Source: Pirellulaceae bacterium (GTDB lineage Bacteria > Planctomycetota > Planctomycetia > Pirellulales > Pirellulaceae). From it: 50,993 bases of DNA. This document shows, one piece after another, positions 16,012-25,363 of the stretch. The DNA is taken from contig JAGFJK010000213.1 of NCBI GenBank assembly GCA_024102795.1, positions 1-50,993 of the forward strand. Direction: 5' to 3'. The translations under genes were made by a program, and so were the position numbers. Under the pieces are notes generated by a model. That model was not told where the DNA came from and made no database searches. It saw only the letters and a list, made by a program, of their open reading frames with translations. Position 1 is the stretch's first letter. The number at the start of each line of letters is the position of its first letter.

Positions 16012-18198
16012 TCACTTCCCGCCGTATACCGGCGGCTTCCAGTCCGCGGGCAACTTGCCCTGCGGCCGCACGCCCAGCGAACCCGTGGGGATCGGATGGT
16101 CCTCGGCCGCCAGCAGCGGCAGGTCATCGGGAAGGTGCTTGATCCGAAAGTCCTTGAACTGGATCTTCATCGCCGGGCCGACGTGGACCTGCACCGCCAG
16201 CACGCCCTCCAGCGCGCGGCCCCGAGGGTCCAGGTCGATCAGGTTGGCGGTCGGATGGCCGTCGACCCAATGCCGGTGGTGGTTGCCTTCCACCAGGACG
16301 CGATAATCGTGCCACTCGTCGGGTGCGAACTCCCGGACGGGCATCCGGCCAACGATCCACGGTTGGCCATCGGCGGCGACGATCACCTTCTCGCCCGTGT
16401 GCGACAGGATGCGGCGTCCCCGCTCCTCGTACAACATGCCGTTGTAGTCCGGATTGTTGGCCACGATGTCGCACTGGTAGCCGCTGACCACGTCGAGCCC
16501 AATCTCCGGGCGCGAAGCGCCGCGGTACTGCAAGCCGCTGTTTCCGCCGGCAGTGACTTTCACTTTGACCTGCAAGTCAAAATTGCGGATCGTCGCACCC
16601 GTCCAGGTCAGGAAGTGGTTCCGCTTCAGCGACCCGTCCGCGACGCCCGTGATCGCCCCGCCCTCGACCGACCAGAATTGCGGATCGCCCGACCAGCCGT
16701 TGAGGTTCCTGCCGTTGAACAGGTTCACGAAGCCGTCCGCGCCGGGGCGGACCGTGACGGCGGCGGCGGCGACCGGATGCGGCACGGTGGACGCGACGAA
16801 CTTGCCTGGCAGCGGCTCGAGCGGCCCGCCCAGTTCCGCAACCAGGGCCGACGTGCGTGCCCGCAACGTGCGCAGGGTTTCCGCATGTGCTGGATCGTCC
16901 GCCAGGTTACGCAGTTCGTCGGGATCGTCGCGCAGATCGTACAGAAACTCGTGGTTGCCGTGGTCCATGTAGCGGGCGTACTTGTACCGCTCCGTGCGCA
17001 CGCCCTCCCAGGCCGGGATGCGGTTGCGGACCGCGAAATGCTCGTGGAACGTCTCGGTGCGCCAGTGGTCTGGCGTCCGGCCCGCGACGATGGGCTGTAA
17101 ACTGTGGCCCTGGTATTGCCGCGGCAACGGCACGCCCGCCCAATCGAGAAACGTCGCGGGCAGGTCGAGGTTCAGCGCCAGCGCGTCGCTGACCTGGCCT
17201 CGTTGATCCGCGGCGACCCGCGGATCGCAGACGATCAGCGGCACGCGCAGCGACTCTTCGAAATGCGACCACTTGCCGGCCAGACCCCGGTTCGCCATGT
17301 GATAGCCGTTGTCGGCCGAGTAGACGATGATCGTGTTCTCGGCCAGCCCGGCCTCCGCCAGCGCCGCCAGCATGCGGCCTATCGCCTGGTCGATCCCCGT
17401 GACCATCCGCAGATAAGCCCGCAGGTTCGTCTGATATTTCCCTTCGGTATTCCAGCGCCAGAAATACCGCTCGCGCGTGATGCTGGTCTGGAAGAATTCC
17501 GGCAGCGCCTCGAAGATCGCCGGATCATCCAGCCGTGGCCGGGGCATGACGACGTCCTCGTACAGCCCGTCCGCCGACTGCGGCCAGGCGAAATGGCCGA
17601 TTCCCGGCCGGCGGTCGCCGTCCTCCGCGTGGCACGCATTGAACCACAGGTTCAGCATGAACGGCTGGTCTTTCGGCTGCTGCTTCACAAACTCGATGCC
17701 GCGATCGACGATCAGGTCCGTTTCATGCCGCAGGCTGCCATCGGGCAGACGCTTGAAATAGGGGCTGCGAAAGATGCCTTCGAATTCGTCGAAGTGGTCT
17801 TCGGGCCGGTAACCGGGCGGCATCTTGGCATGCCACTTGCCGAAGAAGCCCGTCCGATAACCGCGCTCGCGCAGCAGGTCGGAACACAGCGTGCCGGCGA
17901 CGTCGGGCCGCGTCTGATCGGGGTTGGCGGGGGTTCCGTAGCTGCGGCCCGTTAACCCGGTGAGCAGCGTGGTGCGGCTGACCCAGCAGATCGATTGGCT
18001 GACAAACGCCTGGCGGAACCTTGTACCGCGGGCCGCCAGCGCGTCGATGTTGGGCGACTGAACCAGCGGATGGCCGTAGCAGCCCAGCGTGCTGGACGTC
18101 TGGTCGTCAGCGAGAAAAAACACGATATTCGGCCGCTCGGCGGCCGTCACCGGCGAAAGCCCGCCCAGCAAGCACGCGAGAAAAAGCATGGTCTTCAT
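16012..18198 (-). CDS. Sulfatase fused to 3-keto-disaccharide hydrolase (DUF1080) domain
   Basis: This 728-aa two-domain secreted protein has a signal peptide (residues 1-20). A type I sulfatase domain spans about 22-470, with metal-binding Asp31-Asp32 and HMANRGLAGKWSHFEESLRVP. The active-site box is SICWVSRTTLLTG: Cys71 is present for formylglycine, but the canonical C-x-P-S-R is C-W-V-S-R. From about residue 495 (GFVNLFNGRNLNGWSGD) a complete DUF1080/LamG-like fold follows, with NSGLQYRG and VSGYQCDIVA motifs. Known DUF1080 members hydrolyse 3-keto-glycosides. It is the last gene of the seven-gene operon, 39 nt after the DUF1552 gene. The fusion suggests both activities act on one glycan outside the cytoplasm. 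Confidence 0.9.
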   Translation of the reverse strand: MKTMLFLACLLGGLSPVTAAERPNIVFFLADDQTSSTLGCYGHPLVQSPNIDALAARGTRFRQAFVSQSICWVSRTTLLTGLTGRSYGTPANPDQTRPDVAGTLCSDLLRERGYRTGFFGKWHAKMPPGYRPEDHFDEFEGIFRSPYFKRLPDGSLRHETDLIVDRGIEFVKQQPKDQPFMLNLWFNACHAEDGDRRPGIGHFAWPQSADGLYEDVVMPRPRLDDPAIFEALPEFFQTSITRERYFWRWNTEGKYQTNLRAYLRMVTGIDQAIGRMLAALAEAGLAENTIIVYSADNGYHMANRGLAGKWSHFEESLRVPLIVCDPRVAADQRGQVSDALALNLDLPATFLDWAGVPLPRQYQGHSLQPIVAGRTPDHWRTETFHEHFAVRNRIPAWEGVRTERYKYARYMDHGNHEFLYDLRDDPDELRNLADDPAHAETLRTLRARTSALVAELGGPLEPLPGKFVASTVPHPVAAAAVTVRPGADGFVNLFNGRNLNGWSGDPQFWSVEGGAITGVADGSLKRNHFLTWTGATIRNFDLQVKVKVTAGGNSGLQYRGASRPEIGLDVVSGYQCDIVANNPDYNGMLYEERGRRILSHTGEKVIVAADGQPWIVGRMPVREFAPDEWHDYRVLVEGNHHRHWVDGHPTANLIDLDPRGRALEGVLAVQVHVGPAMKIQFKDFRIKHLPDDLPLLAAEDHPIPTGSLGVRPQGKLPADWKPPVYGGK

Positions 18199-18237
18199 GA
18201 TGGTCGAAGGAACTCCTGCCGCGTGTGCGTCTTGGGA

Positions 18238-19665
18238 TTAAGCCCGGATCGCGTCGACCGTCCGTGACTCGCGGTTGGCCGGGCCGAGCCGGCGGGAGAC
18301 ATCGAACGCGCCGAGCAGCGTGTTGTAGACGTCGATCCCCTCGGCGCCGACGTCCAGAATCTGGCCGGTCTTGAAGCGGCCGTTGGCTCCAGTGACCGCG
18401 TGGAAGATGCCCGACAGTTCCCGCTTCACGTCGTTGTGGCGGCCGTCGCCCGACTCGGTCGAGATGGTGATCAGCGAGTTTTCCAGGATCGTCTTGCCGT
18501 TCGCTTCCAGGCACTCGGAGCTTGCCAGGCGCCCGAGGAAATAGGCGACTTCGCGCAACTTCATGTGGGCGTGGGCCCGCAGTTGCTCGTTCCGCTTGTC
18601 CTCACTGAAATCGTGCCACCATTCGTGGCTGCAACCGGCCGAGCCCGCTCGCTTGCGCTGGCCGGCGTCGTCGAATTCGAACACAGTTCGCCCGGCGTAG
18701 TCGTATTTTCCCTTCAGCCGGATGCGTTCGCCGGCGGCCAGAAACGTAATCGCCCCGAAGCGCGCCCGATCGGTTTGAATGGCCAGTGCGTACAGGTCGG
18801 CCATCAGACGCCATTCGGTGATAAGTTCGTCCAGCGTGATGTCGATGCCCTCGCCGCCCGGATCCGCCTCGCCGCCATGTGCCACCTGCGATTCCGGCGG
18901 CAAGGTGGGTCCGTGGGGATCGCGCTGCCCCGGAGCGAACGCTCGCTGTTCGTACTCGCGGATCCGCTCCAGATGATCGGCCACGCGGGCCCGCGAAGTG
19001 GCTCCCAGCGGTGAACGGTCGCCCGTGTAGAACTTGTATTGCTCGACCACCGCGTCGAGCACGCTACGTTTCAGGCGCCGCTGCCGCAGGTCCGTCTCGC
19101 TATCCGCCACCCGCACCGTTCCAAAGACGCGTTCGAACAGATCCCGCGGCGTTTCCTGCATCGCCGCCGCGACCGTTCCATCGTCGTTGTAGCTGTGGAC
19201 GTAGCGCCCCACTCGACTGCGGCGAAAGAACGTGCCGCCCACCAGCGTCGGCACGATGCTCGGTGGCAGTCCGTCAGGATAACAGTTCCTGCGAATCACC
19301 TGGTCGATCGACGGCCCGCCCGCCTTGGCTTCACCGTCCGGCGGCTCCGCGGTAAAGGCTCCCGTCGCCCCGTCGTAGTGGGCGTTCATGCCCGACCGGT
19401 CGCAGCGAAGCTGATCCACGCCGCGCAGAATCAGCAGCTTGTCGGACAGCGGCCGAAGCGGCTCCAACACCCCGTCGAAGCCCTCTTTCTGCAGGGGAGC
19501 CGGGATTCCCAACCCGAAAAAGACATTGAACGCGCGGATTGGAACCTGGTTTTGGGTGGCGCCGAGCGCCGGAGCGATCAACATCTCTTCCAGCAGCGGC
19601 AAGCCGATCACCACGGCCCCGGCTCCCTGAAGCATCGTGCGACGGCTGATTCGGGTTCGTTTCAT
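18238..19665 (-). CDS. DUF1552 protein with Tat signal
   Basis: This 475-aa protein opens with a twin-arginine signal (RISRRTMLQGAGAVVIGLPL), so it is exported folded, which suggests a cofactor or partner. The body matches the planctomycete DUF1552 family, with NVFFGLGIP, LEPLRPLSDKLLILRGVD, SIDQVIRRN and a C-terminal NSLITISTESGDGRHNDVKRELSGIF-type region (shown here in two family motifs: STESGDGRHND and LSGIF). DUF1552 genes are habitually paired with DUF1592-family cytochromes. Here its ATG follows the upstream cytochrome gene's TAG directly (TAGATG), implying coupled translation and stoichiometric products. Its biochemistry is not established. Confidence 0.9.
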   Translation of the reverse strand: MKRTRISRRTMLQGAGAVVIGLPLLEEMLIAPALGATQNQVPIRAFNVFFGLGIPAPLQKEGFDGVLEPLRPLSDKLLILRGVDQLRCDRSGMNAHYDGATGAFTAEPPDGEAKAGGPSIDQVIRRNCYPDGLPPSIVPTLVGGTFFRRSRVGRYVHSYNDDGTVAAAMQETPRDLFERVFGTVRVADSETDLRQRRLKRSVLDAVVEQYKFYTGDRSPLGATSRARVADHLERIREYEQRAFAPGQRDPHGPTLPPESQVAHGGEADPGGEGIDITLDELITEWRLMADLYALAIQTDRARFGAITFLAAGERIRLKGKYDYAGRTVFEFDDAGQRKRAGSAGCSHEWWHDFSEDKRNEQLRAHAHMKLREVAYFLGRLASSECLEANGKTILENSLITISTESGDGRHNDVKRELSGIFHAVTGANGRFKTGQILDVGAEGIDVYNTLLGAFDVSRRLGPANRESRTVDAIRA

Positions 19666-22320
19666 CTACTGCCCTTTCTCACTGCGAGTCATCATCACCA
19701 GATCGCTGGTCACCAGTGCCGTCATCAAGCTGGCGTATGTGCCTCTGGCGTCTTGAGCCGCCTGATGCACCTGGGCGATCAGCGGCGCGTCGGCCGGACC
19801 CAGCGGGCGGCCCAGCGAGAACTGGACCAGCTTCCAGGTCAACGTTTCTCGCACGCGGTCGCTGGCCGCCAGCAGGTTCATCAGCTCCCGCGACGACTGG
19901 TACTCCACCGGCCGCTCGTGTCCCGGAAACAGGACCTGGCCGTCGTCGCGCATCGGATTGCCGTGCTCGTCCACTTCGTGATACGCCCCCAGTCCGTCAA
20001 ACCGTTCCAGCCCAAACGCCAGCGGTTCGAATTTCGCGTGGCAGCCCACGCAGCTCTCGTTGGCGATTCTCCGCTCGGACACCAACCGCTGCGTGAGTCC
20101 CGGTTTGCTCGGCGTGGGCGTCGTATCCGTCCCCGGCGGAGGATCCCGCACGACGCCTCGCAGCAGCTCGTGCATGACGAACAGCCCGCGAGTGACCATC
20201 GACGCCTCGTCGCCGCCCACGGTCAACACACTGCCCTGAGTCAGCAGGCCGCCCCGCGCGGAATCGCCTGGCAGATCGACGCGAATGAGCTGATCGGGCG
20301 CAGCGGATGGATCGACCGGCAGGCCATAATGCCGAGCCAGTCGGGGCGTGACAAACGTCACTTGAGCGTTCAGCAAGTCGCTCAACGGCCGGTTCTGTTT
20401 CCAGACGACTTCCTCGAAAAAGGCCAGCGTCTCTTGTCGCATGTCGTCCGACAGGCGAGCGTCCCATCCAGGAAACTTTACCGGATCGGGGCGAAGATTC
20501 GCCAGGCGGCCCAGGTTGAGCCAGTCGGCGATGAACTGGCGGGAACGTTCCACGGCGCGGGGATCGTTCAACATCCGGCGAGCGTGCGAGGCCACGGCGG
20601 CCCGGTCGAGCGAGCCCTTCTCGGCGGCTTCCAGCAGTTCGTCGTCCGGCGGTCCGCCCCACAGAATGTAGCTGAGCCGCGCGGCCAGTTCGAACGATTC
20701 CGTCAACCGCGGCGGACCGTCCGCGGGTTGATTTTCCATGCGGTATAGAAAACGCGGCGCCTGGAGCATGGCCTGCAGAACGAACCGCATCGCCTCCTCG
20801 ATGTTGCCGCCGGCTCCCGCCACACTGGTCGAAATGCCGCAGTACCGCGTGATCTCCTCCTGGCTGACGGGCCCGCGCAGCAGCCGCCGGCCGATCGGCG
20901 TGATGATCTTCGTCATGTTCTCGTCGGTCAGCTCGCGGCTGCGAGTGTACTTCTTGATCAGCTCCGCGGTGTCCACCCGCTCGGCGATCAGCTCCGCCAG
21001 CCGCGCATACGCCTCGACGTGACCCAGATCCACGTTCAGGTTGTACGCCGTGTTGCTGAAACCGTCGGCCCGCGCGTCCTTCGGCAGCAGCTCCCGCGCC
21101 TCGCGTGAAATGTCCACGCCCAGCGTGCTCCGCACCGTGGCAATGTATTCCGGCACCGTCAAGCGTTGCACGAACAGGCCCGGCGAACCATCGCCGTGCA
21201 CGTAGACCGCCGGGTCGATCAGCTTCAGCGACCAGGCGCCGCCGCCCTCGATCCACTGCCGCAGCCACTGCTTGTCCTCGGCGGCGAGCGGCGGGCGATC
21301 GTGCGGCATCTCGTCGGCCGCCACGACCCGCCACAGCAGGCTTTCGGCCGGCTTGCCCGGGACTACCAGCCGCCGGTCGTCCAGCACCTTGGCGGTCACG
21401 TCGCGCGACAGGTCAAGCGTGCCTTCGCGCGTCAACGTGTCGTGGCACTCCAGGCAATGCTTCGAAATCAACGGAGCGACTCGCGTTTCAAACAGCCGCG
21501 AATTCTCCGCCTTGCGGGCCGCCAGCCGCTCCTCGTCCGTCGCGGGAGCCGTATTCGTGCCAGCGCGAAAGTTCCGCTCCACTTCGCTGGCCGACAGGTC
21601 GCGGCCATAAATGCACACCAGGCGCAAGGCACCCAGCCAGGGACGATCGTTCGACAGTTCGTTGCCGATCCCCAAAGCGAAGGAGCTTTCCCAGTTGGAC
21701 AGGTCGCCGCCAAGCACCTGCTCGGCATTCAACGAACCATTGAGATACAGCCTGGCCCGCCCCGAGCGGTCGAACGTGTAAACCACATGCGTCCAGTCGC
21801 GGCCCAGGCTCTTCGGTTTCGACGCCAGTGCCGGCATGCCGTTGGTGCTGGTTTTGCTGGTCCGCAAGCGGACTTCCAATCGGTCGCCATCCTGACCGAG
21901 TGTGAAGTTCCGTTCGTTGGGGTTGCGCGACACCGTGACGATGCGGGCCGGTCCCGATTGTTTCAACTGATCGGTTCGCAGCCAGGCCTCAATCGTCAGA
22001 CAGCGGGAACTCCGCACCGCCGCGGTCAATTCGTCCGCCGGGCCAGTGGTCCGCAGCAAGGTCGGCTTGAGCAGCGTCACTTCACCGGCTGACTGGCGGA
22101 TGGCGGCCGCGTCGCCGACTCGCAAGACTCGCTTGTCGGTACTTGCCGTCCGCTCGGCGAAACCGCCATCGGCCAGCGCGCGGAAGTCGTACCATGCCAG
22201 CACGTCCGTGTCGGCCCGCTGCTGGCCTTGAATTTCCCGGCCGCCGGTGGCCAGCCAGGCCGCTAGCAGACAAACGCCGATTAGCCGGCGACTCCCCTGC
22301 CCTGTTGGGATTCTCATCAT
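19666..22320 (-). CDS. LamG + PSCyt1 + DUF1587/1595/1592/1588/1585 cytochrome c protein
   Basis: This 884-aa secreted protein has domains in this order: signal peptide, LamG/concanavalin-like sugar-binding fold (about 40-255, LYLNGSLNAEQVLGG), PSCyt1 haem domain with CLECH (289-293), DUF1587 (about 375-440), DUF1595, DUF1592 (LSYILWGGPPDDELL), DUF1588 with a second haem motif CVGCH (757-761), and DUF1585 at the end. Two CxxCH sites imply a dihaem periplasmic redox protein. The family is a planctomycete hallmark and is thought to act in oxidation of complex substrates, but the reaction is not established. The LamG domain suggests glycan binding. It lies 33 nt after a sulfatase gene and abuts the DUF1552 gene. 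Confidence 0.9.
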   Translation of the reverse strand: MMRIPTGQGSRRLIGVCLLAAWLATGGREIQGQQRADTDVLAWYDFRALADGGFAERTASTDKRVLRVGDAAAIRQSAGEVTLLKPTLLRTTGPADELTAAVRSSRCLTIEAWLRTDQLKQSGPARIVTVSRNPNERNFTLGQDGDRLEVRLRTSKTSTNGMPALASKPKSLGRDWTHVVYTFDRSGRARLYLNGSLNAEQVLGGDLSNWESSFALGIGNELSNDRPWLGALRLVCIYGRDLSASEVERNFRAGTNTAPATDEERLAARKAENSRLFETRVAPLISKHCLECHDTLTREGTLDLSRDVTAKVLDDRRLVVPGKPAESLLWRVVAADEMPHDRPPLAAEDKQWLRQWIEGGGAWSLKLIDPAVYVHGDGSPGLFVQRLTVPEYIATVRSTLGVDISREARELLPKDARADGFSNTAYNLNVDLGHVEAYARLAELIAERVDTAELIKKYTRSRELTDENMTKIITPIGRRLLRGPVSQEEITRYCGISTSVAGAGGNIEEAMRFVLQAMLQAPRFLYRMENQPADGPPRLTESFELAARLSYILWGGPPDDELLEAAEKGSLDRAAVASHARRMLNDPRAVERSRQFIADWLNLGRLANLRPDPVKFPGWDARLSDDMRQETLAFFEEVVWKQNRPLSDLLNAQVTFVTPRLARHYGLPVDPSAAPDQLIRVDLPGDSARGGLLTQGSVLTVGGDEASMVTRGLFVMHELLRGVVRDPPPGTDTTPTPSKPGLTQRLVSERRIANESCVGCHAKFEPLAFGLERFDGLGAYHEVDEHGNPMRDDGQVLFPGHERPVEYQSSRELMNLLAASDRVRETLTWKLVQFSLGRPLGPADAPLIAQVHQAAQDARGTYASLMTALVTSDLVMMTRSEKGQ

Positions 22321-22353
22321 GGCTTCATCTCACATCCCGCGCACCGGGCGGAG

Positions 22354-23883
22354 TCAGCGATTCGGGTAATCCGCGCCTGTCAGACTCTTCAAGACGGACG
22401 TTTGCCAGTCGCCGAGCCGGGCTTGCAACCTCTCGGCTTCGCCCGGTTGCCGGTCGATCAGGTTCTGCTTCTCGGCGGGGTCTGCCTGCAGGTCGAACAG
22501 TTCGCGCCGCACATTGCCATTGGGCCGTTCGTGAACGACCAGTTTGAAGCGGCCGTCGATGATCGCGCGGGCACCCAGATAATCTTGCTCCGTGATTTCC
22601 CCATGGCGATAGTTCGTGAAGTCGCGGGTCGCCTTGCCCGCCATCAACTTGACCAGCGGCGTGGTACCCCGTTGTAACTCAGGGTCGATCCACGGCTGCA
22701 GTTCCGACCGCTTGAGCTGCGAGGTATTGTACTGCCAGAAAAAGAGCGGACTGGGACGCTCGGCCAGAGTGCCGTCGATCGCCGGCGTGAGGTCGATGCC
22801 GTCGAGCGGGCGGCTGGGTAACGGCTGGCCCGTCAACGCGCACAGCGTGGGCAGCAGGTCGCTGGTGCAGGCCCGAACGCCGGTCACGCGCGGCCGCGGG
22901 ATCCTGGCCGGCCACTCGATCAGCCCGGGCACCAGCGTCCCGCCCTCGTACACCTGGCCCTTGACTCCGCGATGCGGCGCGCCGAGCGCCGAGTCGGCCG
23001 AGGTGCCGTTGTCGCCGCAATAGAACAGCAGCGTGTTCTCGCGCAGCCGCTGTTCGGCCAGGTACTTTCGCAGGCCGCCGATCGCCCGATCCATGGCCGT
23101 GATCTCAGCGTAGCGTTCGCGCAGCACCTCGCCTTGCGGGCGTGTCGTCGGGCCGCCCGTTTCGTTGGAAGTCAGGCCGACCTGCTTCGAATACTTCGCG
23201 GGCAGGTCGTCGTACAACGCCAGGTCTTCCGGCAGGCCGCTGTACGGTTCGTGCGGCGAGCCGAACCAGACCACGGCCAGGAATGGCTGCCCTGCCTCGC
23301 GGGCGCCGTCGATAAAGCGGATCGCTTCCCGCACGACGACTTCGGAACTCTCGCCCGGAAAGACTTCCGGCGGACCGCCGTCGCGCGACAACGAGGGGTT
23401 CAATTCGAAGAAGTTATCGTGCGAGACCCAATGGTCGAACCCCATCGCGCCGGGATTGGCCGGCGAACCCGCCTTAACCGTGCCCACGTGCCACTTGCCA
23501 AAATGCCCGCAGCGGTAGCCGGCCTTGTTCAGCAAGTGCGCGATCGTGATCTCCTCCGGCCGCAGTGACCACCCCGGCTCGAACGTGCCCATGCGGTTTG
23601 GGTGCCGGCCGGTCAGAAAGCTGGCTCGCGTCGGCGAGCAGGTCGGATGCGCGGCATGGAAGCGATCGATCCGCAGGCCCGTGGCGGCCATCTGGTCGAG
23701 GACCGGAGTCTTGACGTGCGGATGGCCGTTGTAGCCAGTCTCCTCCCAGCCGTGGTCGTCGCCCATCAGCAGGATGAAGTTCGGGCGCGGCGGATCGGCT
23801 GCCCGTGCCAGTCCGCAAATCGCCAGGCAGCACGTGGCCAGGATGGGGATGGATCGCATGAGCAGCAACTGCTGGAATTTCAT
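22354..23883 (-). CDS. Secreted type I sulfatase
   Basis: This 509-aa formylglycine-dependent sulfatase has a signal peptide (to about residue 29), metal-binding Asp-Asp in LLMGDDHGWEETG (42-43), and the active-site box CSPTRASFLTG with Cys82 as the residue converted to formylglycine. The HFGKWHVG motif and the C-terminal LFDLQADPAEKQNL strand are typical of the family. It hydrolyses a sulfate ester, probably on a polysaccharide. It is fourth in the operon, 47 nt after the previous sulfatase. No formylglycine-generating enzyme is encoded in the window. Confidence 0.92.
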   Translation of the reverse strand: MKFQQLLLMRSIPILATCCLAICGLARAADPPRPNFILLMGDDHGWEETGYNGHPHVKTPVLDQMAATGLRIDRFHAAHPTCSPTRASFLTGRHPNRMGTFEPGWSLRPEEITIAHLLNKAGYRCGHFGKWHVGTVKAGSPANPGAMGFDHWVSHDNFFELNPSLSRDGGPPEVFPGESSEVVVREAIRFIDGAREAGQPFLAVVWFGSPHEPYSGLPEDLALYDDLPAKYSKQVGLTSNETGGPTTRPQGEVLRERYAEITAMDRAIGGLRKYLAEQRLRENTLLFYCGDNGTSADSALGAPHRGVKGQVYEGGTLVPGLIEWPARIPRPRVTGVRACTSDLLPTLCALTGQPLPSRPLDGIDLTPAIDGTLAERPSPLFFWQYNTSQLKRSELQPWIDPELQRGTTPLVKLMAGKATRDFTNYRHGEITEQDYLGARAIIDGRFKLVVHERPNGNVRRELFDLQADPAEKQNLIDRQPGEAERLQARLGDWQTSVLKSLTGADYPNR

Positions 23884-23930
23884 TGTTCAGTCCCCAGGAT
23901 GTTTCCGTTGCGTCCCGCGCCGCGCCGCCT

Positions 23931-25286
23931 TCAGCGGTCGTCCTGAGCCAGCTTGGCCAGCAGCGCCCGCAACTGCCCAACCCGTTCGGGTTCCTTCTCC
24001 GCCAGGTCGTTTGCTTCCAGCGGATCCGCTCGCAAGTCGAACAGCTCCACGCGGCCCGCCCCGCGATGCTGGATCAGTTTCCAGTCGCCCTGCCGGACCG
24101 CCGTGGCGGAAGGCGTCTTCCAGTACAGCGTGCGCTGGGGCAGCTCCGCGGCCTGTCCGCGCAGGGAGGCCCACAGGTCGGTCCCCTCGGCGGCCGCCAG
24201 CTTGCCCGGATCGCCGCCGGCCACTCGCGTCAACGTGGGCAGCCAGTCGACGGCATGCGTCGGCGTGTCGAAGACGCGGCCTTGCGGAATCTGTCCGGGC
24301 CAGTGAACGAAAGCCGGCACGCGAATGCCCCCTTCGTACAGATCGCCCTTCCAACCGCGCAGTGGTTGGTTGTTGCCCAGCGTCGTATGCGCCGCGTAAC
24401 GCCCGTTGTATTCCTTGTCCGATGCGTTCCAGTTCCGCTGTCCGCCGTTGTCGGACGAGAAGACGATCAGCGTCCGATCGCGCTGCCCGGTTCGTTCCAG
24501 TGCCTCGACGATCCGCCCCACGCCGTCGTCCAGGTGCGTCACGGCGGCAGCGAAATGCCGGCGCCACACGCCTTCGATCGTCTGTTCGTAGGGAGCGATC
24601 CAGGCTGGCGGTTCGTTCAGCGGATAGTGCGGCGAATGATGCGCGACGTACAGGAAGAACGGTTGCTCGCCCGCCGCTTCAATCACCCGGATCGCTTCCT
24701 CGGTGATCAGGTCGGTCACGTGGCCCCGCTCGTCGACAAACTGATCATTCCGCTGCCAGGTCACGTGGTCGCCGAACTTGTAGCGGTGCGTATACGGGTC
24801 GATCTGCCCGCGGAGGTAGCCGTAGCTCGTGTCGAACCCGTAACCCAGCGGCCGATGCTCGGCCGTTTCGCCAATGTGCCACTTGCCGCTGAGGTGCGTG
24901 CGGTAGCCGAGCTGGCGCAGCCCGTGAGTCAGCAGTGCCTCCTCGCTCCGCATCTTGGTCGTCGCACCCAACGGGCCCAACACGCCGAAACGGCTGGGAT
25001 ACCGCCCCGAAAGCAGCGCGACGCGCGACGGTGAGCAGGTAGGATAGACGTAGTGCCGGTTCAGCCGAGTGCCGGCGGCGGCCAGCCGGTCCAGATGCGG
25101 CGTGCGGATGTCCGATTCGTGGTAGCCGATGTCGGCCCAGCCCAGATCGTCGGCCAGAATGAAAATGATGTTGGGAGCACGCGGCTCCTCGGCGACGGAG
25201 TGGCCCGGTCTCCAGGTAACGGCACACACCCACAAAGCCCACGCCAATATGCGAACAAGCTTGCCACTTTCTCGCAAACGGATCAT
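23931..25286 (-). CDS. Secreted type I sulfatase (arylsulfatase B-like)
   Basis: This 451-aa protein has an N-terminal hydrophobic signal, IIFILADDLGWADIGYH with the metal-binding Asp pair, and the canonical box TCSPSRVALLSGRYPSRFG (Cys84). The LSGKWHIGE and SDNGGQRNWNASDKEY motifs resemble the arylsulfatase B/GalNAc-4-sulfatase-like branch, but substrate assignment at this level is inference. The start is fixed by AAGGAG 7 nt upstream. The 77-nt gap to the upstream sulfatase is the widest in the operon, yet shows no obvious terminator or promoter. Confidence 0.92.
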   Translation of the reverse strand: MIRLRESGKLVRILAWALWVCAVTWRPGHSVAEEPRAPNIIFILADDLGWADIGYHESDIRTPHLDRLAAAGTRLNRHYVYPTCSPSRVALLSGRYPSRFGVLGPLGATTKMRSEEALLTHGLRQLGYRTHLSGKWHIGETAEHRPLGYGFDTSYGYLRGQIDPYTHRYKFGDHVTWQRNDQFVDERGHVTDLITEEAIRVIEAAGEQPFFLYVAHHSPHYPLNEPPAWIAPYEQTIEGVWRRHFAAAVTHLDDGVGRIVEALERTGQRDRTLIVFSSDNGGQRNWNASDKEYNGRYAAHTTLGNNQPLRGWKGDLYEGGIRVPAFVHWPGQIPQGRVFDTPTHAVDWLPTLTRVAGGDPGKLAAAEGTDLWASLRGQAAELPQRTLYWKTPSATAVRQGDWKLIQHRGAGRVELFDLRADPLEANDLAEKEPERVGQLRALLAKLAQDDR

Positions 25287-25363
25287 CGCCGGTCTCCTTC
25301 AGCTCACCAGCATACACGCTGGGCGTCCGATTCCCAACCACGAGGCGATGCCGCGGCCTTTGG

